The notes beneath the pieces are model-generated. The model saw only the letters and a program-made list of their open reading frames with translations. It was not told the DNA's origin and searched no databases. From NCBI RefSeq assembly GCF_010367455.1, contig NZ_WRPR01000120.1, positions 1 to 39,324 of the forward strand: a DNA stretch of 39,324 nucleotides. The letters run 5' to 3'. The stretch comes from Candidatus Laterigemmans baculatus (GTDB lineage: Bacteria > Planctomycetota > Planctomycetia > Pirellulales > Pirellulaceae). Of this stretch, positions 23,965 to 31,565 are shown piece by piece. Both the position numbers and the translations under genes were made by a program. Each line of letters opens with the position of its first letter. Position 1 is the stretch's first letter.

Positions 23965-24693
23965 GTGGCTGATTTCAAGACCCACATTACCGGCAGCACG
24001 ATCGTCGGAGCCGCTTACGGCTACTGGGGGTCGGCCACGCAGGCGATGCCGATCGAGAGCTCGCTGGTGGCCGCTGGCCTGTGCTCGGTCAGCGGAATGC
24101 TGCCCGACCTGGACAGCGATTCGGGAGTCCCGGTCCGCGAGGCGACGATGTTTGCTTCGGCGGTGGTGCCCATGTTGGCACTGGGCCGATTGCGAGAATT
24201 GAACTTATCGCCCGAAGCCATGGTGCTGGCGGCGGGACTCATCTACGTCACGCTGCGGTTTATCATTGCGGAGATATTTAAGCGCTACACAGTCCACCGC
24301 GGCATGTGGCATAGCATTCCAGCGGCCGCTTCCGCGGGACTGGTCGCCTATTTGATCATGCCGTCGATGGAAGAGCATATACGCATCTATAAAACCGCTG
24401 CCGTAGTGCTGGGCTTTATGGTGCATCTGATATTGGATGAGATCTGGGCCATCCATTTTCGCGGCGGTCGATTTCGACTGAAGAAATCATTCGGCACGGC
24501 GCTCAAATTCTGGGGCCCCAAGTTCGGAGCCAATTTTTCGGTTTATGCCAAGTTGATACTTCTGCTGTATCTGGCATACCACGACACAAACTTGTTTGAT
24601 CAAGTGCACCGCTTTCGACTCAGATCCAACGAGCGCCCCTCGGAATTGAGATGGGACGATGAGTTAGCCAATCGGCTGACGCCCTGGCGTTAG
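23965..24693 (+). CDS. YdjM/DUF457-type membrane protein, putative metal-dependent hydrolase
   Basis: 242 residues from a GTG start giving (M)ADFKTHITGSTIVGA. It has the features of the YdjM (inner-membrane, LexA-regulated in E. coli) family: N-terminal THITGS, the acidic motif LPDLDSDSG at about residues 45-53, a helix pair, and HRGMWHSIPAA at about 110-120; these His/Asp residues suggest a metal site. About four or five membrane segments follow, then a polar C-terminus. Base composition is visibly less GC-rich than its neighbours (many ATA, TTA and TTG codons), which may mean a different history. It is not clear which reaction it performs. Converges on dtd across a hairpin. Confidence 0.78.
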   Translation: MADFKTHITGSTIVGAAYGYWGSATQAMPIESSLVAAGLCSVSGMLPDLDSDSGVPVREATMFASAVVPMLALGRLRELNLSPEAMVLAAGLIYVTLRFIIAEIFKRYTVHRGMWHSIPAAASAGLVAYLIMPSMEEHIRIYKTAAVVLGFMVHLILDEIWAIHFRGGRFRLKKSFGTALKFWGPKFGANFSVYAKLILLLYLAYHDTNLFDQVHRFRLRSNERPSELRWDDELANRLTPWR

Positions 24694-24707
24694 AACGAAT
24701 CCCCTAA

Positions 24708-24774
24708 TCGTTTAACGGCAAGCCGAAGGCGACTGCTTTTAAAACACCGACGCCTGCGGCTTGCCGTTAAACGA
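24708..24774. terminator. Family C hairpin between convergent genes, terminator-like
   Basis: Arms at 24708-24731 and 24751-24774 match over 24 bp with one mismatch, around an AT-rich loop of 19 bp. It starts 14 bp after the YdjM-type stop and lies before the dtd end, so it can serve both strands. The left edge of the window carries a single arm of the same element, so it is dispersed rather than gene-specific. Confidence 0.75.
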
Positions 24775-24788
24775 TTTTGTTCAAGTCC

Positions 24789-24821
24789 CCGGAAACCGGA
24801 CACTAGCGAGTGGCGGCTGAT
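24789..24821. repeat. Family A arm forming the end of dtd (copy A5)
   Basis: A single arm with ACTAGCG core, reading ACCGGACACTAGCGAGTGGC. On the minus strand it codes for the last residues SAATR and the TAG stop of dtd, in the same reading frame as the accA copy uses. Confidence 0.9.
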
Positions 24822-25264
24822 CGCTCGCGGGTATCGATCAGGATCGTCACCGGGCCGTCGTTGACGAGCTGCACTTTCATGTCGGCGGCGAAGATTCCAT
24901 ATTCGACATGCACCCCCTGCCCTTGCACGTAGGCTCCCAAGGCTTCGTAGAGTCGCTTGGCTTGCTGCGGTTCTTCGGCGGCTGTGAAGGCGGGCCGCCG
25001 TCCTTTGCGGCAGTCGCCGAGGAGCGTGAATTGACTGACCAACAGCATCGCTCCGCCGGTGTCGATTAAGCTGCGGTTCATTTTCCCCGCTTGGTCCTCG
25101 AAAATCCGTAGATGGATCAGCTTGTCGGCCAGATAATGCAGCTCCGCTTCGGTATCGCCTTGCTCGACTCCCAGCAGCACGAGCATCCCGGAGCGGATCT
25201 GGCCGACGACCGATTGATTCACGGTGACCTGACACTCGGATACTCGCTGAACAACGGCTCGCAC
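24803..25264 (-). CDS. dtd: D-aminoacyl-tRNA deacylase
   Basis: 153 residues if started at the GTG at 25264, giving the family's normal MRAVVQRV opening, with a GGAG sequence 8 bp upstream; an ATG at 25294 would add ten residues. It removes D-amino acids, and glycine, wrongly attached to tRNA. The two active-site motifs are present: SQFTLLGD and NDGPVT (Gly-cis-Pro). Length matches the family. The C-terminal SAATR and the stop come from a family A repeat, beyond the conserved fold. The DUF1559-like gene diverges from it with only 38 bp between starts, so the promoters must be very close or overlap. Confidence 0.95.
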   Translation of the reverse strand: MRAVVQRVSECQVTVNQSVVGQIRSGMLVLLGVEQGDTEAELHYLADKLIHLRIFEDQAGKMNRSLIDTGGAMLLVSQFTLLGDCRKGRRPAFTAAEEPQQAKRLYEALGAYVQGQGVHVEYGIFAADMKVQLVNDGPVTILIDTRERSAATR

Positions 25265-25302
25265 TTTCACATCTCCTAAATTATCCACATCCACTGCCGC
25301 AC

Positions 25303-26280
25303 ATGCCCTACCTATTTACCTGCCCGCACTGCAAGACCGCGACCATGGTCGACGATCGGTACAGCGGTCAAACTGGTCGCTGCGTGACCTGCGGCCGCGA
25401 GATCACGGTGCCCGCTTTTCGCGCTGCGAGCAACGCGAGCAACGCGAGCAACGCGAGCAAGGCGCGGGGTGCGGAGGGATGGGGACTCGGCGGGCTGCGA
25501 TTTGGAGGAATGCGGGCGTTTCGCTGGGCGCTGGCGGGCGTTGCCGCAGTGGTGATTGTCGGAGCGGTCGCTTTGGTCACGATCCGCTATGGCAGCCAAG
25601 GCATTCAGACGCTGCAAGAAAATCGGCTGCGAGGAGACTGCATTCGCAATCTGGAAAAGATTGCCGCGGCGATGAATGCCTATGCCGAGGATTATGGGAG
25701 CTATCCCCCGCCCGTCACTTTGGCCGCCGATGGGACGCCCCTGCACAGCTGGCGCGTCCTCGTACTCCCCTACCTCGGCTATCAAACCCTGTATGACGAA
25801 TTTGATCTGGAGCAGCCCTGGAGTTCAAATGCGAACCGCCAGCTGATTTTCCAGATGCCTGAGGAGTACCGTTCGCCGGTCGCCTCGGCCGCGTCGGGAT
25901 ACGAAACTTACTATGCCCTGGTCACGGGCCCCGACACGCTGTTCCCGCCGGGCGGGCCGCTCGGGCCCGACGGCGTCACCGACGATCCGGCCAAGACGTT
26001 GTTGATCGTCGAGGCCGCGCAACCTCCTTCGCTCTCGCTCGATTGGACCGAGCCGGGCGACCTGGACTTCGCGACGATGTCCACGACGATCGGCAGCGAC
26101 CTGGGGGGCCACCACGGAGGAGGCGTGCCGGGCGGCGGCAGCCACCAAGCGAGCGGCGCGACGGCGGTGACGGTCGACGGCCGCGGGCAGTGGCTGCGCG
26201 AGACGCTCGAGCCGGCAGTGGTCCGAGCGCTGGTCACCCCCCGCGGCGGCGAGGGGCTGCCCGACGACGTGCTGGACTGA
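25303..26280 (+). CDS. DUF1559-like protein with N-terminal zinc ribbon and membrane anchor
   Basis: 325 residues. Residues 8-33 hold two Cys-x-x-Cys pairs (CPHC and CVTC), a small zinc ribbon. A 36 bp segment of 9 bp repeats codes for Ala-Ser-Asn units at about 42-53. One membrane segment lies at about 72-93 ([20 protein letters not shown]). The rest resembles the DUF1559 domain common in planctomycetes, with [44 protein letters not shown] and HHGGG-type glycine-rich end pieces; DUF1559 proteins usually carry a type IV pilin-like N-terminus, which here is replaced by the ribbon and anchor. Function unknown; the domain is probably outside the cytoplasm. Confidence 0.82.
   Translation: MPYLFTCPHCKTATMVDDRYSGQTGRCVTCGREITVPAFRAASNASNASNASKARGAEGWGLGGLRFGGMRAFRWALAGVAAVVIVGAVALVTIRYGSQGIQTLQENRLRGDCIRNLEKIAAAMNAYAEDYGSYPPPVTLAADGTPLHSWRVLVLPYLGYQTLYDEFDLEQPWSSNANRQLIFQMPEEYRSPVASAASGYETYYALVTGPDTLFPPGGPLGPDGVTDDPAKTLLIVEAAQPPSLSLDWTEPGDLDFATMSTTIGSDLGGHHGGGVPGGGSHQASGATAVTVDGRGQWLRETLEPAVVRALVTPRGGEGLPDDVLD
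25426..25461 (+). repeat. 9 bp in-frame repeat in the DUF1559-like gene
   Basis: Four units of GCGAGCAAC (last one GCGAGCAAG), coding for alternating Ala-Ser-Asn between the zinc ribbon and the membrane segment. Confidence 0.9.
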
Positions 26281-26310
26281 AGGACCACTCCCCTGCCCTG
26301 GCGCGGTCGC

Positions 26311-27525
26311 TCAGTAGGTGCGAGGCGAGACGCGACCTTGCACGCGGCTCGGCAGTCCCTGGATGCGGAGGAAGCCCTCGGCGTCGTCTTGGTTGTACGA
26401 GCCGCCCCCTTCCATCGTGGCGATCTCAGCGTCGTAGAGGCTGTTGGGGCTACTGCGACGAACGACGGTGATGTTCCCTTTGTAAAGCCGCAGGGTGACT
26501 TCGCCGGTGACCGGCCGCTGGGCCTGGCGAATGAACGCCGACAGCGCGTCCATCTTGGGCGTGTACCAGAATCCGTAGTACACCATCTCGGCGACTTCGG
26601 GAGCGAGACGATCGCGGAGGTGGACCAAGTCGCGGTCGAGAGTCAGCTGTTCGATGTACATCAGGGCGTCGTACAGGACGGTCATCCCCGGCGACTCGTA
26701 GACCCCCCTGCTCTTCATGCCCACAAACCGGTTTTCGATGATGTCGATCCGCCCGATGCCGTTGCGGCCGGCGATCGCGTTGAGCGACTCGACCATCTCG
26801 AGGGCCGAGACCGAGGAGCCATTGAGGCTGACCGGCACGCCCGACTCGAATCCGATCGTGACTTCCTCGGCTTTGTCGGGAGCCTGCTCGGGACTGACCC
26901 CCATGCCGAAATCGACCAGGTCGACGCCGCACACATCGAGCTCTTCGAGGCTGCCCGCTTCGTAGCTGATGTGCAGCACGTTCTCGTCGCTGCTGTAGGG
27001 CTTCTTGGTCGTCGCTTTGACCGGAATGTTTTTCGCTTCGCAGTAGGCGATCAGCTCGGTGCGGCCCGGGAACGCTTCGCGGAAGGCGGGGATCCGCCAG
27101 GGAGCGATCACCTCGACGGTCGGGTCGAGCGCTTCGGCGGCCAGTTGGAAGCGGCACTGGTCGTTCCCCTTGCCGGTTGCGCCGTGGGCATACGCCTTGG
27201 CACCGACTTCGCGAGCGACCTGCAGGCAGACTTTGCTGATCAACGGCCGCGCAATCGAGGTTCCGAGCAGATAGATTCCTTCGTACTTGGCTTGCCAGGA
27301 GAGAACGGGAAAGGCAAAGTCGCGGCAGAGCTCTTCGCGGACATCGACGATCCGAGAAGATTTCGCGCCGCAATTCTGCGCCTTCTCCAAGGTCGCCTGG
27401 CGGTCCTCACCCGGCTGCCCCAGGTCGACGTAGACCGCGTGGACTTCGTAACCTTGGTCCTGCAGCCAACCGAGGATGACCGAGGTGTCGAGACCGCCTG
27501 AGTAAGCGAGTACACAGCTTTTCAT
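26311..27525 (-). CDS. argG: Argininosuccinate synthase
   Basis: 404 residues from MKSCVLAYSGGLDTS at 27525, preceded by an AAAGG site 7 bp upstream. It joins citrulline and aspartate with ATP in arginine biosynthesis. The ATP pyrophosphatase loop AYSGGLDTS is at residues 7-15; other conserved pieces are AHGATGKGNDQCRF, KKPYSSDENVLHISYE, IIENRFVGMKSRGVYESPG and YKGNITVVRRSS. Length is normal. The start is 124 bp from the divergent larB start, so the two share a promoter region. It converges on the DUF1559-like gene with a 30 bp gap. Confidence 0.98.
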   Translation of the reverse strand: MKSCVLAYSGGLDTSVILGWLQDQGYEVHAVYVDLGQPGEDRQATLEKAQNCGAKSSRIVDVREELCRDFAFPVLSWQAKYEGIYLLGTSIARPLISKVCLQVAREVGAKAYAHGATGKGNDQCRFQLAAEALDPTVEVIAPWRIPAFREAFPGRTELIAYCEAKNIPVKATTKKPYSSDENVLHISYEAGSLEELDVCGVDLVDFGMGVSPEQAPDKAEEVTIGFESGVPVSLNGSSVSALEMVESLNAIAGRNGIGRIDIIENRFVGMKSRGVYESPGMTVLYDALMYIEQLTLDRDLVHLRDRLAPEVAEMVYYGFWYTPKMDALSAFIRQAQRPVTGEVTLRLYKGNITVVRRSSPNSLYDAEIATMEGGGSYNQDDAEGFLRIQGLPSRVQGRVSPRTY

Positions 27526-27649
27526 GGTTGCCTTTCCGGTGGACGCGTTTGCCGCGATGCTGACGGAGGTGCTGGTTGCGAGGGTTGGATCGAGCCGCCT
27601 ATTGTGCAAGCGACAGCCGCAAACTGACAACACGGGGCAAAGCGTCTAT

Positions 27650-28378
27650 ATGTCGGAAACAGGAAGAGTGCCGCCGGAGCCGCATGGTGCGGGGCGGGCG
27701 ATGGCTCCAGTCGAAGGGGCCACGGTCGATACGGGCCGGCAAATCCGCTGCGGGTTTGGCGAAGTGATCTACGGCGAAGGCAAATCGGCCGAACTGATCG
27801 CGCGGATCGCCGATCCCTTGCTCAAGGTCCAGCGAGAAGTGCTCGTCACGCGACTCGACGCCGCCGAGGCGGAATGGCTGGCGACGCGGTTTGTCCACAC
27901 CCGCTATCGACCAGCGGCCCGCACGCTCCGCATCAGCCTCCAGGAAGTCGTCGACCCGGACCGCACGACGCACCCGGGCTCAGCGGTCGTAGCGGTCGTC
28001 ACCGCCGGAAGCACCGATCGGCCCGCAGCCGAGGAAGCCCGCGAGACGCTCGCTTGGATGGGAGTCCCCACCGAGTGGTTCGAGGACATCGGCGTGGCCG
28101 GGCCCCAGCGGCTGCAGGCGGCGGTTCCCCGGCTCACCGGTTGCGACGTGATCGTGGTCGCCGCCGGGATGGAAGGAGCCCTGCCGAGCGTTGTGGCGGG
28201 CTATGTTAGCTGTCCGGTGATCGCACTGCCGACCAGCACCGGGTACGGAGCGGCCCTCGGGGGACTGACCGCGATGATGGGGATGCTGACCAGCTGCGCC
28301 GCTGGCGTGGCGGTGGTCAACATCGATGCCGGCTTCAAAGCGGGCTACTTGGCGGGGATGATTGCCACGCGGAAGTAA
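27650..28378 (+). CDS. larB: LarB, nickel-pincer cofactor biosynthesis carboxylase
   Basis: 242 residues from MSETGRVPP at 27650; the frame is open from 27524 but that part overlaps the argG start. LarB carboxylates and hydrolyses nicotinic acid adenine dinucleotide in the first step to the nickel-pincer nucleotide of lactate racemase and relatives. Visible: GFGEVIYGEGKS, TRLDAAEAEWL, and a PurE-like C-terminal domain (VVTAGSTDRPAAEEARETLAWMG, AAGMEGALPSVVAGYVSCPVIALPTSTGYG). Cys216 in MLTSCAAG sits 26 residues from the end, where the reaction-intermediate Cys of characterised LarB lies. No larC or larE is in the window. It is 53 bp upstream of nnrD. Confidence 0.9.
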   Translation: MSETGRVPPEPHGAGRAMAPVEGATVDTGRQIRCGFGEVIYGEGKSAELIARIADPLLKVQREVLVTRLDAAEAEWLATRFVHTRYRPAARTLRISLQEVVDPDRTTHPGSAVVAVVTAGSTDRPAAEEARETLAWMGVPTEWFEDIGVAGPQRLQAAVPRLTGCDVIVVAAGMEGALPSVVAGYVSCPVIALPTSTGYGAALGGLTAMMGMLTSCAAGVAVVNIDAGFKAGYLAGMIATRK

Positions 28379-28431
28379 AGCCACGCGGAAATAAGTTGCG
28401 GAAGTACTCGGTCCAGGTTCGGAAGCCCAGC

Positions 28432-29295
28432 ATGAACGACTCCCCCTCCCCTGCCCCGCCCTCGCAACTCGCCCGCCGCCAGCCGGAGAGCCACAAGGGG
28501 GATTACGGCCGCGTGCTGCTCGTCGGAGGTTCGCGCGGGATGGCCGGAGCGATCTCGCTGTCGGCGATCAGCGCCCTGAAGGTCGGCTCCGGACTGGTCA
28601 CGCTGGCCGTCCCCGACCGCTGCCTGGAAACCGCCGCCGCGTTCAATCCCTGCCTGATGACCCACCCGCTGTCGGATACGCCGGCCGGTACGTTCGCCGA
28701 ACCGGCGACCGAAGAATTGGAAGCGTTGGCCAGGAAATTTGACGCGTTCGGAGTCGGCCCCGGAATGGGAACCGGTCCGGGAGCGATCCGCCTGACCCGC
28801 TGGGCGCTCGAGTCGGGGCGACCGATGGTGCTCGACGCCGACGCCCTCAATGCGCTCGCCGAAATCCGCGCTTGGCGCTCGCTGCTGCGAGGCCCAGCCG
28901 TGCTGACGCCGCATCCGGGAGAGTGGCAACGGATCTGTGGCGAATCGCCCAAAGACCGCGCCGCCCAGCGTCGTGCGGCGGTGGAAGTGGCCGCAGCCAG
29001 CGGCGCTGTCGTGCTGCTCAAGGGCGCCCAAACGTTTGTCACCGACGGCTCGCGGGAATACACCAACGCCACGGGGAACCCCGGCATGGCCAGCGGCGGC
29101 GCCGGCGACGTGCTGACCGGCGTCGTCGCTTCGCTCCTCGGCCAAGGACTATCGCCGTTCGAAGCCGCTTCGCTCGGAGCGTGGATCCACGGGACCGCGG
29201 GCGATCTGGCCGCCGAAGAACTGGGGATGGCCGGCGTGACCGCAGTCGATATCGCCGCCGCCCTCCCAGCGGCCGTGGAACTGGCCACCGAGTGA
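28432..29295 (+). CDS. nnrD: ADP-dependent NAD(P)H-hydrate dehydratase
   Basis: 287 residues from MNDSPSPAPP at 28432. It repairs hydrated NADH/NADPH using ADP. Ribokinase-like fold: GDYGRVLLVGGSRGMAGAI near the start, AFGVGPGMGTG, VLDADALNAL, VLTPHPGEW and the catalytic Asp226 in SGGAGDVLTG. The N-terminal NAD(P)HX epimerase domain that is often fused to it is missing here. It lies just after larB, so a nucleotide-repair/NAD theme may link them. The C-terminus ends inside an 18 bp degenerate tandem array that supplies the stop codon. Confidence 0.92.
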   Translation: MNDSPSPAPPSQLARRQPESHKGDYGRVLLVGGSRGMAGAISLSAISALKVGSGLVTLAVPDRCLETAAAFNPCLMTHPLSDTPAGTFAEPATEELEALARKFDAFGVGPGMGTGPGAIRLTRWALESGRPMVLDADALNALAEIRAWRSLLRGPAVLTPHPGEWQRICGESPKDRAAQRRAAVEVAAASGAVVLLKGAQTFVTDGSREYTNATGNPGMASGGAGDVLTGVVASLLGQGLSPFEAASLGAWIHGTAGDLAAEELGMAGVTAVDIAAALPAAVELATE

Positions 29296-29340
29296 ACTGG
29301 CCACACGGGGTGAACCGGCTACACGGGGTGAACCGGGGCT
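29275..29340. repeat. 18 bp degenerate array at the nnrD stop
   Basis: Units of about 17-18 bp related to GTGAACYGGCYACACGGG: 29275-29291, 29292-29309, 29310-29327 and a partial one after. The TGA of the second unit is the nnrD stop codon, so the array begins in the coding end and runs on downstream. Confidence 0.8.
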
Positions 29341-29399
29341 GATAAAAATGGGCGTTCTCCCGCTCTAGAATCGCGTCTCCACTCCGCAGCACATTTGCC

Positions 29400-29440
29400 C
29401 TCCCCGCTCGTTCCTCGCGACCCTCCCGGGGGGAGGATAA
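29400..29440. repeat. Family D copy upstream of ribF
   Basis: A copy of the right arm of the family D element seen at 10360-10400 (core CTCGTTCCTCGCGACCCTCC, then CGGGGGGAGG). It lies in the leader of ribF, 48 bp before its start, and opens the false upstream reading of ribF. Confidence 0.85.
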
Positions 29441-29487
29441 CGGCTGGGGCAGATCGTCCGTCCGTTCCCCGCCACCGATTTGCCGCC

Positions 29488-30414
29488 GTGACGTTGATTT
29501 CCGATTTGCAGCACGTGCCTTCAGCGGCGCGCGGGGGAGCGGTCAGCGTGGGGAATTTCGACGGGGTCCATCGCGGGCATGCGGCTCTCGTCGCTCGCCT
29601 CCGCAAGCTGGCCGATACGCTCGCCGGTCCGGCCGTGGTGATGACGTTCGACCCCCACCCGGCCGCCCTGCTCCGCCCGGGGAGCGAACCGGTGCGGCTG
29701 ACGGAGATCGAGCGGCGAGCCGAATTGCTTGGACGACTCGGGGTCGATCACGTCGTGGTCTGCCGGACGACGCAGGCACTACTGCGGCTCTCAGCACGCG
29801 AGTTTTTTGACCAAGTGCTGCTCGCGCGACTCGGCGCGCGAGGGATCGTGGAAGGGCCCAATTTCTTTTTTGGTCGTGATCGGCAAGGAAACGTCGAGCG
29901 GCTGAAGACGTTCTGCGACGACACGGACGTCGCCTGCGAGATCGCCGAGGCGACGGTCGACGCCGAGCAACTCGTCAGCAGCACCGAAGTCCGGCGGCGG
30001 ATCGCGGACGGCGAGATCGACGAAGCCAATCGGTTGCTGACCGCTCCCTATCGGATCAGCGGCGTCGTCGTCCGCGGCGACCGGCGAGGGGCCGCGCTCG
30101 GCTTTCCCACGGCAAACCTCAGCGACTTTCGGACGCTCGTCCCCGGCCCCGGCGTCTACGCCAGCCGCGTCGAGTTGCCCCACATTCCGGGCCGCTCTTT
30201 CTTGGCGGCGACCCACATCGGTCCGAACCCGACGTTCGAGGAGCGGGGGCAATCGAAGGTTGAGGTCCATCTGCTGGACTTCCAGGGGGACCTGTACGGC
30301 CAGAGGCTGCAGGTTGACTTCGTCGGACGGGTTCGTGACATTGCCCGGTTCGAATCGGTCGAATCGCTCGTCGAGCAACTCCATCGCGACATCCACGCCG
30401 TCCGCGAAACCTGA
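29488..30414 (+). CDS. ribF: Bifunctional riboflavin kinase / FAD synthetase
   Basis: 308 residues from the GTG at 29488 ((M)TLISDLQHV); the upstream open frame is the family D repeat. It makes FMN and then FAD from riboflavin. The FAD synthetase part has VGNFDGVHRGH at residues 21-31, FDPHP and the EGPNFFFG region; the riboflavin kinase part begins around residue 190 with GFPTANL at 205-211 and the later FEERGQSKVEVHLLDFQGDLYG. Length is standard. nrnA follows after 25 bp, the order also seen in other bacteria, where they often sit near truB and rpsO; those genes are not here. Confidence 0.95.
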   Translation: MTLISDLQHVPSAARGGAVSVGNFDGVHRGHAALVARLRKLADTLAGPAVVMTFDPHPAALLRPGSEPVRLTEIERRAELLGRLGVDHVVVCRTTQALLRLSAREFFDQVLLARLGARGIVEGPNFFFGRDRQGNVERLKTFCDDTDVACEIAEATVDAEQLVSSTEVRRRIADGEIDEANRLLTAPYRISGVVVRGDRRGAALGFPTANLSDFRTLVPGPGVYASRVELPHIPGRSFLAATHIGPNPTFEERGQSKVEVHLLDFQGDLYGQRLQVDFVGRVRDIARFESVESLVEQLHRDIHAVRET

Positions 30415-30439
30415 AACCTGCTACCTGAAACCTCCGCTC

Positions 30440-31432
30440 ATGAGCGTCAACTGGCCCGCGTTTGTCAAAACCATCGAGCAGCACCAAAGTTTCGTGCTGA
30501 CCAGCCACATCCGGCCCGACTGCGACGCGTTGGGGAGCGAGCTGGGGATGGCTGGAGTGCTGCGGGCCCTCGGCAAGGACGTGCAGATCGTCAACGCCCA
30601 CCGCACTCCCCCGGCTTTGCAGTTCCTCGATCCGGCCAGCCGCATCGATGTGCTCGGCGAGACGATCGAAGCGGAAGATGTCCGCGCGGACTGCCTGATG
30701 GTGCTCGACACCAGCGCCTGGCCACAGCTCGGTGACATGGGGGAAGTGATCCGCAAGATGGCGGCTCAGAAAATCGTCCTCGACCACCACGTGGCCGAAG
30801 ACGACTTGGGAGCGATCTTCTTCAAAGACGTGTTCGCCGAAGCGACCGGAACGCTGGTCGTCCAAGCCGCCGACGCGCTGTCGGTTCCGCTGACCCGAGA
30901 GATCGCGGTCCCGCTGTTCGCAGCGATCGCCACCGACACCGGATGGTTTCGCTTCGGTTCGGTCACCGCCGAGACGTACCGCATCATCGCTCGCTTGATC
31001 GATGCGGGGGTGGTGCCGAGTGAAGTCTACGCCGACCTGTACGAGCGTGACACGCTGGGCCGTGTGCGGCTTCGCGGCCGCATCCTTTCGCGAACCGAAG
31101 GTCGCCGCGACGGCAAACTCGTCTACACCTACGTGCTCAAAGAAGACTTCGCCGCGACCGGCGCCAATCCCTCCGACACCGAGGACGCGGTCAATCTGAC
31201 GCTGGCGATCGAGGGGACGCGGGTCGCGGTGATCATGGTCGAACAGCTCCGCGGAGGCTTCAAGCTAAGCTTCCGCAGCCGCTGCGGAGTCGATTGCAGC
31301 GAGCTCGCGCGGCACTTCGGCGGCGGCGGCCACCGGGCCGCGGCAGGAGCGTTCCTCGAAGGCACGCTCGCCGATGTCGAAGCTCGAGTGCTGCCCAAAG
31401 TCGAAGAAGCCATGGCCGCCGACGGCTGCTGA
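30440..31432 (+). CDS. nrnA: DHH/DHHA1 phosphoesterase, NrnA-like nanoRNase
   Basis: 330 residues from MSVNWPAFVKTIEQ. The DHH metal site shows TSHIRPDCDALGSE at residues 21-34, the acidic DTSAW piece and LDHHVAEDD at about 114-122; the DHHA1 substrate domain closes with ARHFGGGGHRAAAG. This is the pattern of NrnA, which degrades short RNA oligomers and dephosphorylates pAp. Length is near the family norm (about 315-330). A small direct repeat of ACCTGAAAC occurs in the ribF-nrnA gap. It converges on the large secreted protein gene across a family A element. Confidence 0.9.
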   Translation: MSVNWPAFVKTIEQHQSFVLTSHIRPDCDALGSELGMAGVLRALGKDVQIVNAHRTPPALQFLDPASRIDVLGETIEAEDVRADCLMVLDTSAWPQLGDMGEVIRKMAAQKIVLDHHVAEDDLGAIFFKDVFAEATGTLVVQAADALSVPLTREIAVPLFAAIATDTGWFRFGSVTAETYRIIARLIDAGVVPSEVYADLYERDTLGRVRLRGRILSRTEGRRDGKLVYTYVLKEDFAATGANPSDTEDAVNLTLAIEGTRVAVIMVEQLRGGFKLSFRSRCGVDCSELARHFGGGGHRAAAGAFLEGTLADVEARVLPKVEEAMAADGC

Positions 31433-31468
31433 GAAGCGTCAGCCTTGTCGCGGTAGTCCGAACTAGCC

Positions 31469-31541
31469 ATCAGCCGCCGGGCGCTAGCCCCCGGTTCCCG
31501 AGAGCGCCATGGGAACCGGACGCTAGCGCGTTGCGGCTGAT
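31469..31541. repeat. Family A palindrome between convergent genes (copy A6)
   Basis: A complete inverted unit: arms ATCAGCCGCCGGGCGCTAGC and GCTAGCGCGTTGCGGCTGAT around a short centre. It starts 36 bp after the nrnA stop and ends 24 bp from the end of the opposite gene, so it can form the 3' end of both transcripts. Confidence 0.95.
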
Positions 31542-31565
31542 AGCCGTTATTCAACAAAACCAAGC

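Noticed and set aside
29395-29487. Extended N-terminus of RibF
   Set aside because: This stretch is a family D repeat copy; the GTG at 29488 gives the family's normal length.
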